A stretch of DNA of 64,000 nt from Motacilla alba alba. Lineage: Eukaryota; Chordata; Aves; Passeriformes; Motacillidae. Positions 1 to 12,065 of the stretch are shown piece after piece. The notes beneath the pieces are model-generated. The model saw nothing but the letters and a program-made list of their open reading frames with translations, was not told the origin of the DNA and searched no databases. The DNA is taken from positions 2,610,618 to 2,674,617 of the forward strand of contig NC_052032.1 in assembly GCF_015832195.1 (NCBI RefSeq). The letters are read 5' to 3'. A program made the position numbers and the translations under genes. Each line of letters starts with the position of its first letter. The first letter of the stretch is position 1.

Positions 1-1093
1 AGCCATCCTCCTCCTCGGCACAGCCTTCAGCTGCCTTTGCCTCGGCAGGAACTTGGGCACGGGATAATGGGCACGGCTCTGCTGGGAGCTCCAAAGGTCA
101 GTGCAGAGGTTATCAGCCAGCAGAGCATCAGGAATTTGCCAGCAGGACCCCAAAAAGTAAGGCACAGGTTTAGAACTAAAGCTGCAAAGGAAAAGAAATG
201 CTGAGATACTGATGCCTCAGGTTTCAGCTTTTCTATTTTTCACATTCTGTGCTGCTTTAGTGTGTGGGTCTGGGCTTCACATCAGGGGATGGTGAGCTCT
301 CTGCACAGAGCAGGGAGACAAAACAATTCCTGCTCCAGCTGGGCACCAAGGACAAATGATCCAAATCTCAGCCCAAGAGCACAAACACCGTGGGCTGAGG
401 AGAGAAAAACAAGCAGGATGGGAGTGCCTGGGCTAAAGCTGGAACTGGACAATGAACTGCAAGGTGCAAATGGAGCAGAACTGATCCAAGGGAGAGACCC
501 CGGGAGCGCTCGTGCATTTTGGGACCATTTTGGATCATCTTGGGTGCAGCCCTGGCTGGGCTCTTGTGCTGCCCAAGGTGGATCCATGGAGGAGATCCTT
601 TGAATAAATCCCTGCTTTATCCTTTAGCTCTGTCCAGCCTGCACACGGCATCAGTTCCACAGGAGGGAGGCAGGGGGAGCTTTTACAGCGCGTTCGGGCA
701 CCGTGCAGGCCGATGGCAGAAGTTCGTCCAGCCGCTATTCGCGCTCCGTTCCGGGGCGTTCCTGCTGGACTCAGGGGGGTTTAAGCTTGCGGGATCAGAT
801 GGACTGAGCAAAACAATCCTGCTGCCGGGGGGATGAAGCAGCTCCTGTGGCTGCTGGGGAGGGGAGCAGGAGCTTTTACAGGAGAGGGATTGAGCCACAT
901 CAGCTGAAAGGCTCCTCTGCCGAGACACGACAGCAGGCACAGCATTTCCTGCCCCCAAAACGATCAGCTGCAGGCAGGATGGACAGGAGGCTATTGCAGC
1001 TCCCACTGCACACCTGGTTAAGGCCAAATTTGCCAGGTGAAGCAAGGAGAGACTGTCCCCTGCCCCAGAGTGCAGAGAGAGATTTTGGAACAA

Positions 1094-1258
1094 GCAGCCC
1101 AGAGCAGCTGGGGCTGCCCCTGGATCCCTGGCAGTGCCCAAGGCCAGGCTGGACAGGGCTTGGAGCAGCCTGGGACAGCGGGAGGTGTCCCTACCTATGG
1201 AACTGGATAAGCTTTAAGGTCCCTCCAACCCAAACCAGTTTGGGATGCCATGATTTCC
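1094..1258 (+). mobile_element. CR1 LINE 3' fragment
   Basis: Matches the 3' terminal block shared by many copies in this window: GCCCAGAGCAGCTGGGGCTG, then a CTGGACAGGGCTTGGAGCAG stretch, a degraded GGAGGTGTCCCT segment, and a closing TTTAAGGTCCCTCCAACCCA. It is 5'-truncated, as is usual for CR1. It lies in WHRN intron 1, antisense to that gene. Confidence 0.85.
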
Positions 1259-2022
1259 AGTCTATCCCAGCCCCACGATGCCTGACAAATCACAGGGAGC
1301 TGGATGTGAGCAGAGGAACCGGGAGCCTGGAATGCTCTGAGCTGGGAGGAACAGAGAGAGGTGGAACGAGGAGAAGGTGAGCCAGAGGCAGGAGGGGAGA
1401 GCAGGACACAGGAGCAGGCTGAGGGAAGCACAGATGGAGGGACAGCAGCGGGTGCCAGGGTCCGGGGGGCACAGGGGGGACACCAGGATAACACTGGGGA
1501 TGCAGGGGTGACACCGGGGTGACACCGGGGTGACACAGCCTTCCTGCAGGAGGACAAACAGGAGCGGCAGGAGGCACAGTCCAACCTCTCCCCCTCTCCC
1601 AAGGCAAAGGACGGCAGTTGGGCTTTCAAGTAGAGGCACTTATGCAAATCAATGCAAATCGATGTATAATTATGGTGATTGCACACATTTAGCCCCAAGG
1701 CATCGGGAAGCCCATGTCCCTTTCACCGGGAAAGGTCAAGTGAAATCTTAGCTCCAGCAGCTTCTCCCCATCCCCACTCTGCAACCTCCCACCCCTCCTC
1801 GCTGTCCTTGCCCAGTGCAGCCCTCAGGCGAGCCCGGGACAATTCTAAAAAGAGCAGAAAACTCCACGTAATTGTGGGAACAAAGCAAAACCAAAGCTGT
1901 TGGGGTGCTTTCAGGGCAGGGGGAGGCAGAAGGGAAATGCCGATTAAAGCACTGCCTCGTGCTTCCTCGGGTCTTCTCTCCCTGCTCCACTCCAAGCAAT
2001 GCTGAAAGGAGTGACTGAAGCA

Positions 2023-2152
2023 CCATGCTGTCTAAACATGGCAATGCCATCAGACGAGACCATGCTGTCTAAACATGGCAATGCCATCAGACGAGACCAT
2101 GCCATCTAAACATGGCAATGCCATCAGACGAGACCATGCCGTCTAAACACGG
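2023..2152. repeat. 37-bp tandem repeat, about 3.5 copies
   Basis: Three full units starting at 2023, 2060 and 2097 and a partial fourth at 2134. Each unit begins CCATGC(T/C)(G/A)TCTAAACATGG, which has short complementary ends (CCATG and CATGG), and closes with GCCATCAGACGAGA. Units differ by one or two bases, so expansion is recent. No gene is associated. Confidence 0.9.
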
Positions 2153-2963
2153 TGAATTCCTGAGTGGAAAACCTTGGAAGAATCGGTGTGGGGAAGTGAG
2201 GAAGACGCTGGATGAAGCACTGAGGACATCCAGGCAGAGCCTGCACAGAGCAGAGCCCCCTCCAGCCTCTCCCAGCCCGAGGGGCTCCGAGGCAATCCCT
2301 GAGCCCAGCAAGGGGCAGCTGGCAGGACCAGCTCCTCCAGGGCTCTGCTTCACCTGTACTCACCCAGCACCCGGTGCCGCCGGCAGGGAGAACTCGAGCA
2401 TCCCGTCCAAAGAACCCAAGGGAAATCACATCAGCGGGTGCTTTGTCACTTTAACTGAGGGCATTTAGCGCTGAATAATTCTCCGTGGCACTGAGGAAAG
2501 TGTCAAGAAAATCCATCCTCTTCCCTGAGGACAGGGGAACTGGGTAAAGGATATTTTAATTCACCAGTTCTGACGCTTTTGTTTTCTTCCAACGGCCACT
2601 AGAAGGAAATAAGCTTTTATCCTCCAGGTTATCTTATCAATTTCTCTGCTGAGGCAAAACTGTTTATTTACAAGGAGCCCCCTAAATAACATTGATGCTG
2701 CAAGAACTCCAGGGTGCCCTGACAATGCTAACCCTGATGAACAAGCCAGTCCTGGTGCCAAGTCCTATCATCCCTGCATTATGAGGAGAGGAGAGATGAA
2801 GGCCCTCATTCCAATCTTTTGCATCAGTATAAAGTCGTTTGATTTCATTAGGGCTGATTGTGATTTGCTGGTGAAATGAAGGGAAACAAATGACTAAGGA
2901 ACTCGCCCACTGAGGGAAAGCAGCGGCAGAGCAGCAAATACAACCAACTCGTGAGCCCGGCGG

Positions 2964-2997
2964 AGCAGCCACAGCCACAGCCACAGCCACAGCCACG
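2964..2997. repeat. CAGCCA hexamer repeat
   Basis: About five perfect tandem copies of a 6-bp CAGCCA unit in WHRN intron 1. A simple repeat; no function is apparent. Confidence 0.85.
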
Positions 2998-5639
2998 CTC
3001 CCGCAGCCCCTGGCTGGGTGTGCAGCTTCACCCCGGCCCACGTCACACCAGGAATTCATCTGGAGCTCCCAGGGACAGGGGGACAGCACCGTGGGCAGCT
3101 CCAGGTGACTCCAGAGCTCAAACCTGCTCCACCACAGCTCCAGATCTGCCCTGGAACCAGGAGCAGCCCTTCCACATCCATGCTCTGCCACTGCCTCCAG
3201 CCCTCCCCCTCAAGGAGCTTTAAAAGTCATTTTAAATGCAGATGCCTCCAAGCTCCAGAGTGACCATTTTCCCTCCTCCTTTTTCCCAGAGGGAGATCCT
3301 GGTGCCTTCACACATTCCCCCCTCTCCCTCCGAGTCCAGCTGACCACAGGAGCTGACATGGAAACTGTTTGCAGGACAGAAGGGCACAGCAGGAGCCCCT
3401 GGCATCACACAGCACCTGCCTTTTAAGCTGTGCGTGCTTTTTTTGAGCGCAGTTTTGGGGTTTTTGTTTCTAAGCAGATGCAGAGATGCAGGAAACGATT
3501 ACCACTCTAACTATTGGGGTGGATGCTAGTCACATCCTCCTTCTCCATGCTCCAGCTCCCCAGCTCCCTGGGGAAGGGGAGAAGTTTCAAGCCTCTTTCT
3601 TTAGTGCCTTCTAAAAACACAGAGCCTGCGATAAGCACGCAGCAGTTAAAGGAGCAGGGCTGAAATCTTCACAGAATCAGGGATCAAGGGCTGCCTTCAC
3701 CCCTCAGCCATCCCAGCCGTGCTTGGGCTGATCTGCCACAGCTCCAAGCCCTTGGGAGGGTCAAAACCCAAGCAAACCAAGCTGCACTCACTGCTCTGAG
3801 CCGTGCCCCCAGTGCTGTGGTCATTAAATAAGCAGCGTCAGGGCATGATGATCAATTAATTGGGCATCACAAGAAACTGTGACATGAAATTTGCTTTATT
3901 GGAAGCTGGCTGAAAAGAAAAATGGCTCTAAATATGTTTGAGGCTCAGGGCTGCACATCTCTGCTGTCATTTCTCAAAGGTCTTTTAGCAATCCCACACC
4001 TGGGGTCCTTTCTTATGAAATATTACAATCTCTGAAGAGATCACCTTGTTTGCCAGCAGGAAAACCCACAGTAATGGGACACAGAAGGAATTTTAATCTC
4101 CTTTTAATTATTTCTAAATGCCCACTTGAGCTTCCATCAGAGCAGGAGATGGAAGGGGTGGAGGGAGTGAAGAGCTCTGCTGGAGCAGAGATGGCGGTGG
4201 CTGGGGATGAGATCCCCCTCCATCCCAGGCTGGGGTGTGATGTGGTACCCCTGATGCAATCCCCTTCCCTCACAGGTCAGGGAGAGGAGAGACCCCCTGG
4301 ATGTGATCCCCCTCCCTCCCCTGGCAGGCAGGGCTGTCGCAGGGACACAGGACAGGCTGGCAGTGCCACATCCTGGACCCCTCTGCCTCAGCAGCCTCAT
4401 CCCAAGCTTTCCCCAGCCCTCTCCAGCCTCTCTCCACAGATGAAAAACCCAAGCCAGGGCACCTGAACTACTCCAGTTCCTCCAGAATAAACTCAGTTCC
4501 AGCCCAGTGGCTTTGGCAAAGCCATCACAGATTTACACCAGCCCAAAGAACCAAACTCCCCCAGCCCAGCACATCCAGTTAGTGGAGTTTTGGGGATTTT
4601 GGTCAACTGATCCAGATCTGCCAGGAATAGCTGGGCCAATGGTGGGACCAGTGCAGCTCTTCGGGGCTGCTGTAGCCCATTAACCCAAATCCTAAATCAG
4701 GAATTTTTCTACTTTTCACTTTCTCTTGTCCCCTCCCTCCCTAAGTCTTTTCATTCAAAGGACACAAAAACCTGCAGCAAAGCAGGAAAGGTAAAGGGTG
4801 GAAGAGAAAGGAGTGTGAATTTAATGCCTTCCCCAGAGCACTGGGGAAACACCTCCCTAGTAATTTTGATGGTCTAAAGCCACAAACACCTTGATTTTAA
4901 GTCCTCTGGATAAAATATGACAGCTCATCAATATAAACTTTCAGCACAACTGCTAAAATATAGCATTATATGCTAAAATATAGCAACATATCCACCATAA
5001 ATAGTAAAATAAATGTATATATAGTGTATAGACATGATAGAGTGTCCTAAATAGCAAGGCTGATAAAAGCCAAGCGAGCTCTAAAAAATATGGCAGACAA
5101 CACAAACTTCTCCATTTACCCCATAATTCAAATGCTGGTGATCTTTTGCTAAAGTGCACTCCTGAATGCTGCAATGATGGAGCTGTAATTGTAGTGGAGT
5201 CATTTAATTTGGATTTGGATGGCACAGCCGAGCTCAGAGCAGACAAGGCATAAAACTCCCGTGCTCACGTAAAGGTTAAGGAGCTGGTCATGGAGGGAAT
5301 TGATTTGGAGTGCTGAGGTAATCCTGTGGTTGAAGTCAGAATGCCACTTTTCATCTCATTTACGCTGGAAACATCTGCAAACACCAGTGCAGTGGTGACA
5401 GGCCAGCAGTGAGCTCTGAGCTGGGACATCACACGGGTCACTTGGCCCAGTGCTGTGGCAGCTCTCATCTGCTGCCACGATTCACTTTGGGTGCATCGCT
5501 GAGCAATGCCCGAAGATTCCAGGAGTGAACAGAAATTGCTGCTACCCCACAGCCAGAGCCTCTCTCCTCCTGGAGAGAAGGGCTAAAAGCAGCTGGGCTG
5601 CTCCTGCACGGCCAGACACGCACGGGAAGGCAACAGAGC

Positions 5640-6065
5640 CACCACGACTTGGAAAAGGAACGCGGCGGCTGCCGTGGGCGCGCTCATCCACGGCTGCACT
5701 AACAAATGCAGACATTGCATTTATTCCCTGCTCTGCCCGAGCAGCTGCCACGGCCCAGCCGGGCACCCCGAGCAGCCCGGCGGGCACCGAGCGCATCCGC
5801 GGCTCGGCAACTTCGTCACGCTCAGCCCGGGAGCCTTCCCGAGCCCTGCCCGAGCCCCAGGAGCGAGCTGTGACAACTTCTGTCAGCGCAGCACGCCGGG
5901 CCCGTGATGGATAGCAGGGCTGCCCGGTCAGACAGCTGCTGCCTGCAGGACAGGCGGGGAAGAGGAGCCGGAGCACGGCGGGACCGGAGCCGAGCTCCGA
6001 TCGGACACGTTGTGGCCGGGGGAGCTCGCACAGCCCCTCCTCTGGAGCTGAGAGTGTCAGAGAGA
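5640..6065. promoter_or_regulatory. CpG-rich patch inside WHRN intron 1
   Basis: A stretch of a few hundred bases with many CpG dinucleotides (for example GGAACGCGGCGG, GAGCGCATCCGCGGCTCGG, CCGGAGCACGGCGGGACCGG) set in CpG-poor intron. No matching exon is recognised. It could be an orphan CpG island, an internal promoter of WHRN or of an antisense transcript, or an enhancer. The composition is seen directly; the regulatory role is inference. Confidence 0.45.
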
Positions 6066-6169
6066 TCAGCCACACTGCCAGGGGCTTGTGTTAGCACAGT
6101 CTCCCTCCTCAGCTTTCTCTCTGATCCCAAATACAGCGTGTGCACGGACTCCAGGACCAGCCCAGCTCG

Positions 6170-6390
6170 GGTTTATCACAGAGCGTTCCGAGTTGGAAGG
6201 CATCACAAGGATCATCGAGCCCAGCTCCTAGGTGGACAGCCAAGAGGGGGATCACATCCCCAGTCCCGGGGTGATGAGCACCAAGCTCTGAGCAGTGGAG
6301 CTGGTGTTGGTCAAACAACACTGCCCCACTGCAGGGCAGACCCAGGGCCACCAGTGGGGAGGGCAGGACACGGCGAGGCTGGCTCTGCCT
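6170..6390 (-). mobile_element. CR1 LINE 3' fragment (reverse)
   Basis: On + it starts near TTTATCACAGAGCGTTCCGA and continues GTTGGAAGGCATCACAAGGA, TCATCGAGCCCAGCTCC. This is the reverse complement of a CR1 3' end (tail, then the GGACCTT/ATGATC block). It is more diverged than the CCCAGAGCAGC-type copies, so probably a different subfamily. Right limit approximate. Confidence 0.7.
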
Positions 6391-8481
6391 CAGGAGAGCA
6401 GACCACAGCCACGGGCCTTCCAGGGCTGCCAGTGCCCCAGATCCCCGGTTTCAAGGGGAAGCAGAGCACAAAACGAAGCCACCACCCATCACCACCTCTT
6501 GTCCCTGCAGCTCTGCCACTCTGAATGACACCCAAAACATCGGGCTGAGCTATTTGTACCTCAAACCTTCAAATGCTGCCCTTGAGCATCACTGAAGGCG
6601 ATCTCTTCATTTCCCCCCAACCAAATGCAGCATCTGAGAGCAAATTAACACTTGGTTCATTTTAGAATCTCCCAAGGATTTATTAGAGCTGTACTGTAAA
6701 TAGCTCTGCCTCTCTTCACAAGCAAAATGTTCCCACCACCACAACTTGGGTCATAAAAACCCTTCCCAGATGTGAAAAGAACCCAGGAGCTCAAGAAGGT
6801 GCCAGCACAGGGCAAGTGATGAATTTGTTGCTGAAAGAAGTTCAGCTCACAAGGAGACAATTTCTAAGCTGCTTTTTCCTATCAGGATCATATTAACAAA
6901 ATATAGCTCTTGGCAAGCCACGTCCTCTAGGAATTATTTCTGTGCAGGAAGCACTTAGTTTCACTCAAAATTAATAATGTCTAAAAGGCATCAATTACCT
7001 TATATTAGAGAACAAACAGAAAGTGATGTGAATTAGCCAGCAGAGTGGGATGAATTGGAGATGAAGTCACGGAGTAGAGCATTCCTGACACCTGGTTCCT
7101 CTCCATCCCAATGCCATAACCAAAATACGTGGGGGTTGCAATCTCCAAGCCACAAAATTGCAGGCTAACAACTGAAAGCTTACCCTGCTGTTGTCCTATC
7201 ATAAGGAACAAGAGGAAAATAATTCCTACAAACCTTTCCTCTGCTGTCACGATTACCAGGGAGTCATTTCCAGCCTGGAAGTCGTGCCCTTGCCCAGGGC
7301 ACTGATTTAAAGCCGGGGCAGGGAACACACGGGTCGGCAGGGAAGAAGCGTTCAAAGCTGTGCAAGATTAATGTGCTGTCAGAGGAAGGCTCCACATGGA
7401 ACGGGCTCCCAACAGAACCACTTTAGCTTATTATGGAAAAATTAAAGCACAAACAGCTGGAAAACAGCCTTGTCACGCCAGACCCCAGCTCTCCATACGC
7501 TGCCTGCAAATTGCTGCTCTAAAAGTCGATTCTCCAGCTCGATAGGTTCGTGCCTCGGGAACATTCCGAGCGGAGCCCACCAGCCACAGGCTCAGCTCTG
7601 GGAACGGTTTGGGACACTCAGACCTGGATTTGCCTCAGAACCCCGCGTTTCCGGCGAAAACCCCACAGTTTATGGAGTTCTCTCCCCACATTAAAGCCTT
7701 TATCGATAGCCCCCATGCTGTTACGGGCTACAGCAGGTCTCCGGGGCATGTGGAGCCGTGCCGGGAGAGCGGGAGCCCTCAGTTCAGTTGTGTAACCGTT
7801 CCCCTTCGCCCCCTGGAACATTCAAAGGGGAATCGGGGATCTGCTCCTGCCGCGGGCACGATGCAGCCCTTGTGGGGGGGGGGGTTCTGTTCTGCTTCTC
7901 CGTGCCTCAGTTTCCCCATCTTTACGAGGAGAAACCCACTAGAGCGGCTGGAGTACGTCCCTTAAAACCCGGCTCACGCAGATTCCCAGCTCCCACGAGC
8001 TTCCCAGGCTGCAGGCGAGCCACGAGCGGGCACCGCTGCGTTTCAGAGGCGCGACAAAAGCGCAGGACGAGCCTGCCGTGCCCGGAGCCACCCCAGCAGC
8101 CCGGTCCCCGCCGTGGGTGGCACCGCTATCGCCACCGCAAACTTTCCGGCCGGGCTCCGAGCGCGGCTGGTGCCGCACGATGGTCCCGCACGATGTCGCC
8201 GGCGCGATGCAAGCCCGGAGCGGCTCCGCTCCGCCGAGGGCTGCGGGCTCCCAGCGCCGCGTCCCGGAGAGCGGCACCGGGGGCTCCGGTCCCAGCGGCT
8301 GACGGGGATGGAGCCGGGGAAGGACGCGGATAGACGGGGATAAGACCCAGGGAGGGAAGGGAGGAGCGGGGGCACACGGACAGGCACCGGAGAGGCAGAG
8401 CGGGACGGGGCGCGCAGCGGAGCTCGGGACAAGGCGGGATGGAGGAAACATCCACCGGAGCCCGGAGCGGAGCCGCCTTAC

Positions 8482-9081
8482 CTTGACCGCCTCGGCGTGG
8501 GTCACCCTGTCCAGGGACTTGCCGTTGACCCCCAGGATCTGATCGCCGACTCGCAGCCCCTCCCGCTCGGCCAGAGAGCCCGGTTCCACCAGCGACACGT
8601 AGATGCCCACGCCGTGCTCGGCGCCGCCGCGGATGCTGAAGCCCAGACCCTCGTGGGCTTTGCTCCGGCGCAGCGTCACCTGCCGCAGCTCGCCCGGGAC
8701 CACCGGCGGCGGGGCGGGGGGCGGCGGGGGGCGGCCGGGCGGCGGCAGGTAGGGCCCCTCGGCCGTGTACTGGTCGAAGAGGAGCTGGTCGGAGCGCGGC
8801 AGGACGAGGCGCAGCAGCGGCAGCAGCTGCCGGCGGCGCGGCCCGTCGAGGAGGGCGCGCAGGGAGCGCACCAGGTCGCAGACGTTGCGGCGGCCGTGGT
8901 AGGCGTTGAGGCAGAGGATGAAGCGCTCCCGCTCCGCCTCGCTCAGCAGCGCCGTGAGCGCCTGGTGCAGCCGCCGCACGTTCGCCGAGAGCGGCCGCGG
9001 CGCCGGCCCCGCCGCCGAGCCCAGCGAGCCCGACGAGGAGGAGGAGGAGTGCACGGACACGCCGTCCAGCTCCGCGCTCAT
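8482..9081 (-). CDS. WHRN: Whirlin, coding exon 1 (N-terminal 200 residues)
   Basis: Whirlin is a PDZ scaffold at stereocilia tips and ankle links of hair cells and at the periciliary membrane of photoreceptors, where it assembles Usher type 2 proteins and myosin XVa. The exon reads leftward from the ATG at 9081-9079 (purine at -3) to a consensus donor, GTCAAG|GTAAGG, with the GT at 8481-8480. It is exactly 200 codons, phase 0. Residues 1-30 are Ser-rich (MSAELDGVSVHSSSSSSGSL). Residues ~31-108 form the helical harmonin-homology domain (LSANVRRLHQALTALL, LVLPRSDQLLFDQY). A Pro-rich linker follows (~112-128), then PDZ1 from ~134 with GLGF at 145-148 and GVGIYVSLVEPGS. The domain is cut at the donor and must continue in exons outside the window. 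Human whirlin is about 907 aa. The frame runs on past the donor but loses whirlin character at once, so the donor is preferred. Confidence 0.96.
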
Positions 9082-9420
9082 CGCCGCGGCGCCGGAGCCG
9101 CACCGGGGGACGGAGCGGCCGGACCGCGGCGCGCCGGGGAGGAGCGCGGCCGAGGCGGGCGGGAGCGGAGCGGGGCAGGAGCGCGGCCCCCCGGCGGCAC
9201 CGCTGCCGGCCGGCCCCGCCGCTCCACCTGTCCGTGCTCTCGCCCGCGGCTCCCCAGGAAGTGACGCGGCCGCCGTTGCCGGGAGACGGGTTATACAGAG
9301 CGGCCCCGGCGGCGGGACCGGACCCCCCCGCCCCGCCCCAGCGCCCGCCCCCGCGGGACCCGCAATTAGCGCTCCCGCTCATCGGCGCTCGCCGGCGCGC
9401 CCGGCCCTGCCCGCGGCTCA
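9082..9420 (-). promoter_or_regulatory. WHRN: WHRN promoter / 5' UTR region
   Basis: GC-rich sequence upstream of the WHRN ATG. It contains clustered Sp1/KLF-type boxes near 9325-9355 (CCCCGCCCC, GCCCGCCCCC), an ETS-plus-CRE-half arrangement AGGAAGTGACG at 9256-9266, and an X-box-like GTTGCCGGGAGAC at 9275-9287. No TATA box in a clear position. The start site cannot be placed, so some of this may be 5' UTR. Confidence 0.6.
9275..9287. promoter_or_regulatory. WHRN: Putative RFX X-box in the WHRN promoter
   Basis: GTTGCC-G-GGAGAC fits the X-box form RYYRYY-N(1-3)-RRNRAC, about 194 bp upstream of the WHRN start codon. RFX factors drive ciliary and hair-cell genes, so the site suits this gene, but the motif is degenerate and binding is inference. 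Confidence 0.4.
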
Positions 9421-9916
9421 GCACGGCAGCGCCGAGCCCGCGCCGGCGGGAGCTGCGCACGGTGCGAAGTCCTGGCACCCTTCCCGAGCCCTCCCGGGAT
9501 GGATCGCGCCCATCCCAGAGCTCCCGCAGCTTCCCTCCATCCCAGCATGGCGAGCGCACTCGGGATGGAGGACACGCGGCAGAGGACACCGGGCAGGGAT
9601 CGGTTTACAGCCGAGCACAGCCTGCCCGGCACACGGAGCCGTTACCTGACCCGAGGGGCTGTTTTTCCATTGCCCGGCGTGCCAGGTGTGGGATTGCTGT
9701 TACCTCACAGCGCCGGGCACCGTAACTGCTGAGTTATGGTGCTGGGGATGCACCCGTTCAGCTCAGCACAGGCTTTGTTTGAATCACACCTAAACGGAAT
9801 TCAGACGCATCTGCTTCTGACAGGGTGTTGAAGGGATCTATGACTGGGGGAGCAGTTTTTTAAAAGGAGAAATTTAGATTGGATCTTAGAAATAAATTGT
9901 TCTTAAGAATTGAGTG

Positions 9917-10103
9917 AGGATGGTGAGGCCCTGGCACAGGGTGCCCAGAGCAGCTGGGGCTGCCCCTGGATCCCTGGCAGTGCCCAAGGCCAGGCTGGAC
10001 AGGGCTTGGAGCAGCCTGGGACAGTGGGAGGTGTCCCTGCCCATGGCAGGGGGTGGGATGGGATGATCTGTAAGGTCCTTTCCAACCCAAACCACTCTAT
10101 GAT
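9917..10103 (+). mobile_element. CR1 LINE 3' end
   Basis: Well-preserved copy: GGCACAGGGTGCCCAGAGCA, GGATCCCTGGCAGTGCCCAA, GGGAGGTGTCCCTGCCCATG, then AAGGTCCTTTCCAACCCAAA and a closing ACTCTATGATG. 5'-truncated. It serves as the reference for weaker copies in this window. Confidence 0.92.
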
Positions 10104-11867
10104 GTTGGGTTTGGAGTCCACCCCAAACTCCCAGCAATTAACTCCTCATTTAGCAAACACAACCAGGACAGAGAAGCCCTTCCCCTGAGGGATCCTGGGT
10201 CCAGATCCCATGATCGAGAAGCTGGCAGGGCCTCAGGCACATGGTGTTGCAAACAGAGATAGGTGGGATTCACAGAATCACATTCCCACCTCCTGCACAG
10301 GTTCTCTGCCTCCACACACATAACTTGTGACCTCAGACCCAAAAGAGAAGGATCAGGAATCAGCGCAGAAATCCAGTGACTGCTTTTCTGGTTGCTGGAT
10401 GAATTATTTCTTACTACGTGAGGTTTGAGTTTCTTGTATGTTTCTGGAACACCTGAGCAAAGACCATTTTCCATCTCAGTTATTTGAAATCTTTCTGTCT
10501 TTGTTGAAGTGCCTTCCATCTGCTACAGTAGAGGAGGATTAAACCTAATTCATCAGATGAATCTTGATAGCAGTAGAATTCATTTTGTTCATGGATATGA
10601 TGGAAGAGCTTAAACAGCTGCATTACAAGTAGCTTTATGTATTAAAGCTTTGTTGGAGTTCTCAATGCCTTGTTTAAAACAAAACTAAACAAAGCAGATT
10701 GCTAATTGAAATTCGCGTTCGAACTGGGGCTGATAAATAAGCAGATGGAGCAGTCAACATTACTGGAAAGAAAAGGGACAATATAGGACAGAGAAGCGAG
10801 TAAAAACAAAAATACGCCTCCATCAGCCAAACAAAGTGAGAGAAGGGCAAACAAGGTACTGCAAGTCTCTGAATTGCACCCAGAGCAATGTTAGTGCTCA
10901 GTCCTGCTCAGACTCCTCTATTTAAAGCACTGCTGTTCCCACCAGCGCAGTGGCTGGGCTCCTCCAGCCTCTTTAAATCCTACACGAAGACTCCCAACGT
11001 GTGAACACGAGCAGATGCAGTGAGAGCTGCCCCTGCTCTGCTGCTCAGCCTGGAGCAGCACATCCCTCCCTCCCCTCTGCAGCAGAGCGTGGCAGTGCCC
11101 AGAGCAGAGCCACCAGGGCTGCTCCATGGCCAGAGCTGCCCAGTGGTGCCACTTGGTCCCTGATCTTTTGACCTCTACTCCACAACATCCCAAAGTCAGT
11201 TTCCCAGTGCCAGCACAACTCCAGTCCAGTGCTACCCAGCAGAAACACACAGAGCAGCCATTTGGGAATAACTCTATTCTCTTGCTGTCACTGTAGCCCT
11301 GGCAGCAGACACTGCTCATCCTTGGGGTGCCCCATCCACTTGCTGCTGCCATGGGACAGCTCTGAGCCTTTCCTTTGGAGGTGATCCCCGGTTTAGTTTC
11401 TCCTCAGAGAAGTTTTACATTTAGATTGTTCACACATTAGCAAGTTGGATCATTTCCATACACTCCAGACAGGGGCTCCCACTGCTTTCCCTTTGGAGAA
11501 GAAAAGGATTGAGGTCTTCTCATGGAGCCTCAGCTTTGAAGTGAATCAGATGGATTTCTGGGGGCTTTATCCTTTCCACTGCTGTAAACACTAAAGCCAG
11601 GCATTTGAGAGGGAGCAGCACATGGCCTCGGGCCAGAGCAGCTTTCCAGAACCAGAATCATTCCCCAGTGCAGAACCAGAGGGTTCATGCAGGTCTTGGG
11701 CTCTGGAGTGTTCCCACATCTGAGCAAAACCTCTCCAACCTTCCTCAGCCCAGGTGCTGCTGCTGAATAAATGCCCCCATCAGTGTGCAAGTCCTGTGCA
11801 GGGCTGCAGGGCTCCAAGGGCCAGAGTCTCACCCCATCACAGTGCTCCTTCAGGACTGCCTAGGAAG

Positions 11868-12064
11868 AAATTGTTCCCTTTGAAGGTGGGGAGGCCCTGG
11901 CACCCCTCAGGGTGTCCAGAGAAGCTGTGGCTGTCCCATCCCTGCAAGTGTTTAAGATAGAGCTTGGACAAGGCTTGGAGCAACCTGGGATGGTGGAAGG
12001 TGTCCCAGCTCCTGGCAGGGTGGTAGGACAGGGTGATCTTTATGGACCTCCTAACCCAAACCAC
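11868..12064 (+). mobile_element. CR1 LINE 3' end, diverged
   Basis: GGTGGGGAGGCCCTGGCACC, GCTTGGACAAGGCTTGGAGC and GGGTGATCTTTATGGACCTC follow the CR1 3' pattern with more substitutions than the 9.9 kb copy, so it is older. A second fragment follows directly. Confidence 0.85.
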
Positions 12065-12065
12065 T

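Larger units (their letters stand above)
1..8481 (-). other. WHRN: WHRN intron 1 (start-proximal part)
   Basis: Non-coding sequence downstream, on the minus strand, of the splice donor of WHRN coding exon 1. The expected second exon, which should continue the first PDZ domain, was not found, so the intron runs off the left edge. It holds CR1 fragments near 1.1 and 6.2 kb, a 37-bp tandem repeat near 2.05 kb, a short CAGCCA-type repeat at 2964-2997 and a CpG-rich patch at 5.64-6.06 kb. Elsewhere I see no supportable gene; open frames of 60-200 codons here look like chance frames in moderately GC-rich DNA. Calling it intron 1 follows from the exon 1 donor; the intron's full length is unknown. 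Confidence 0.8.
7950..9700. promoter_or_regulatory. WHRN: CpG island spanning WHRN exon 1
   Basis: Dense CpG and GC content from roughly 7.95 to 9.7 kb, peaking across the coding exon and the 300 bp upstream of its ATG. Typical of a vertebrate promoter/first-exon island. Several long open frames on both strands here are side effects of the GC content rather than genes. Edges were judged by eye. Confidence 0.8.

Noticed and set aside
8126..9649. Long open frames (up to 487 codons) overlapping WHRN exon 1 in other frames and on the opposite strand
   Set aside because: They are by-products of the CpG island's GC content. The whirlin frame explains the exon with domain matches and a splice donor.
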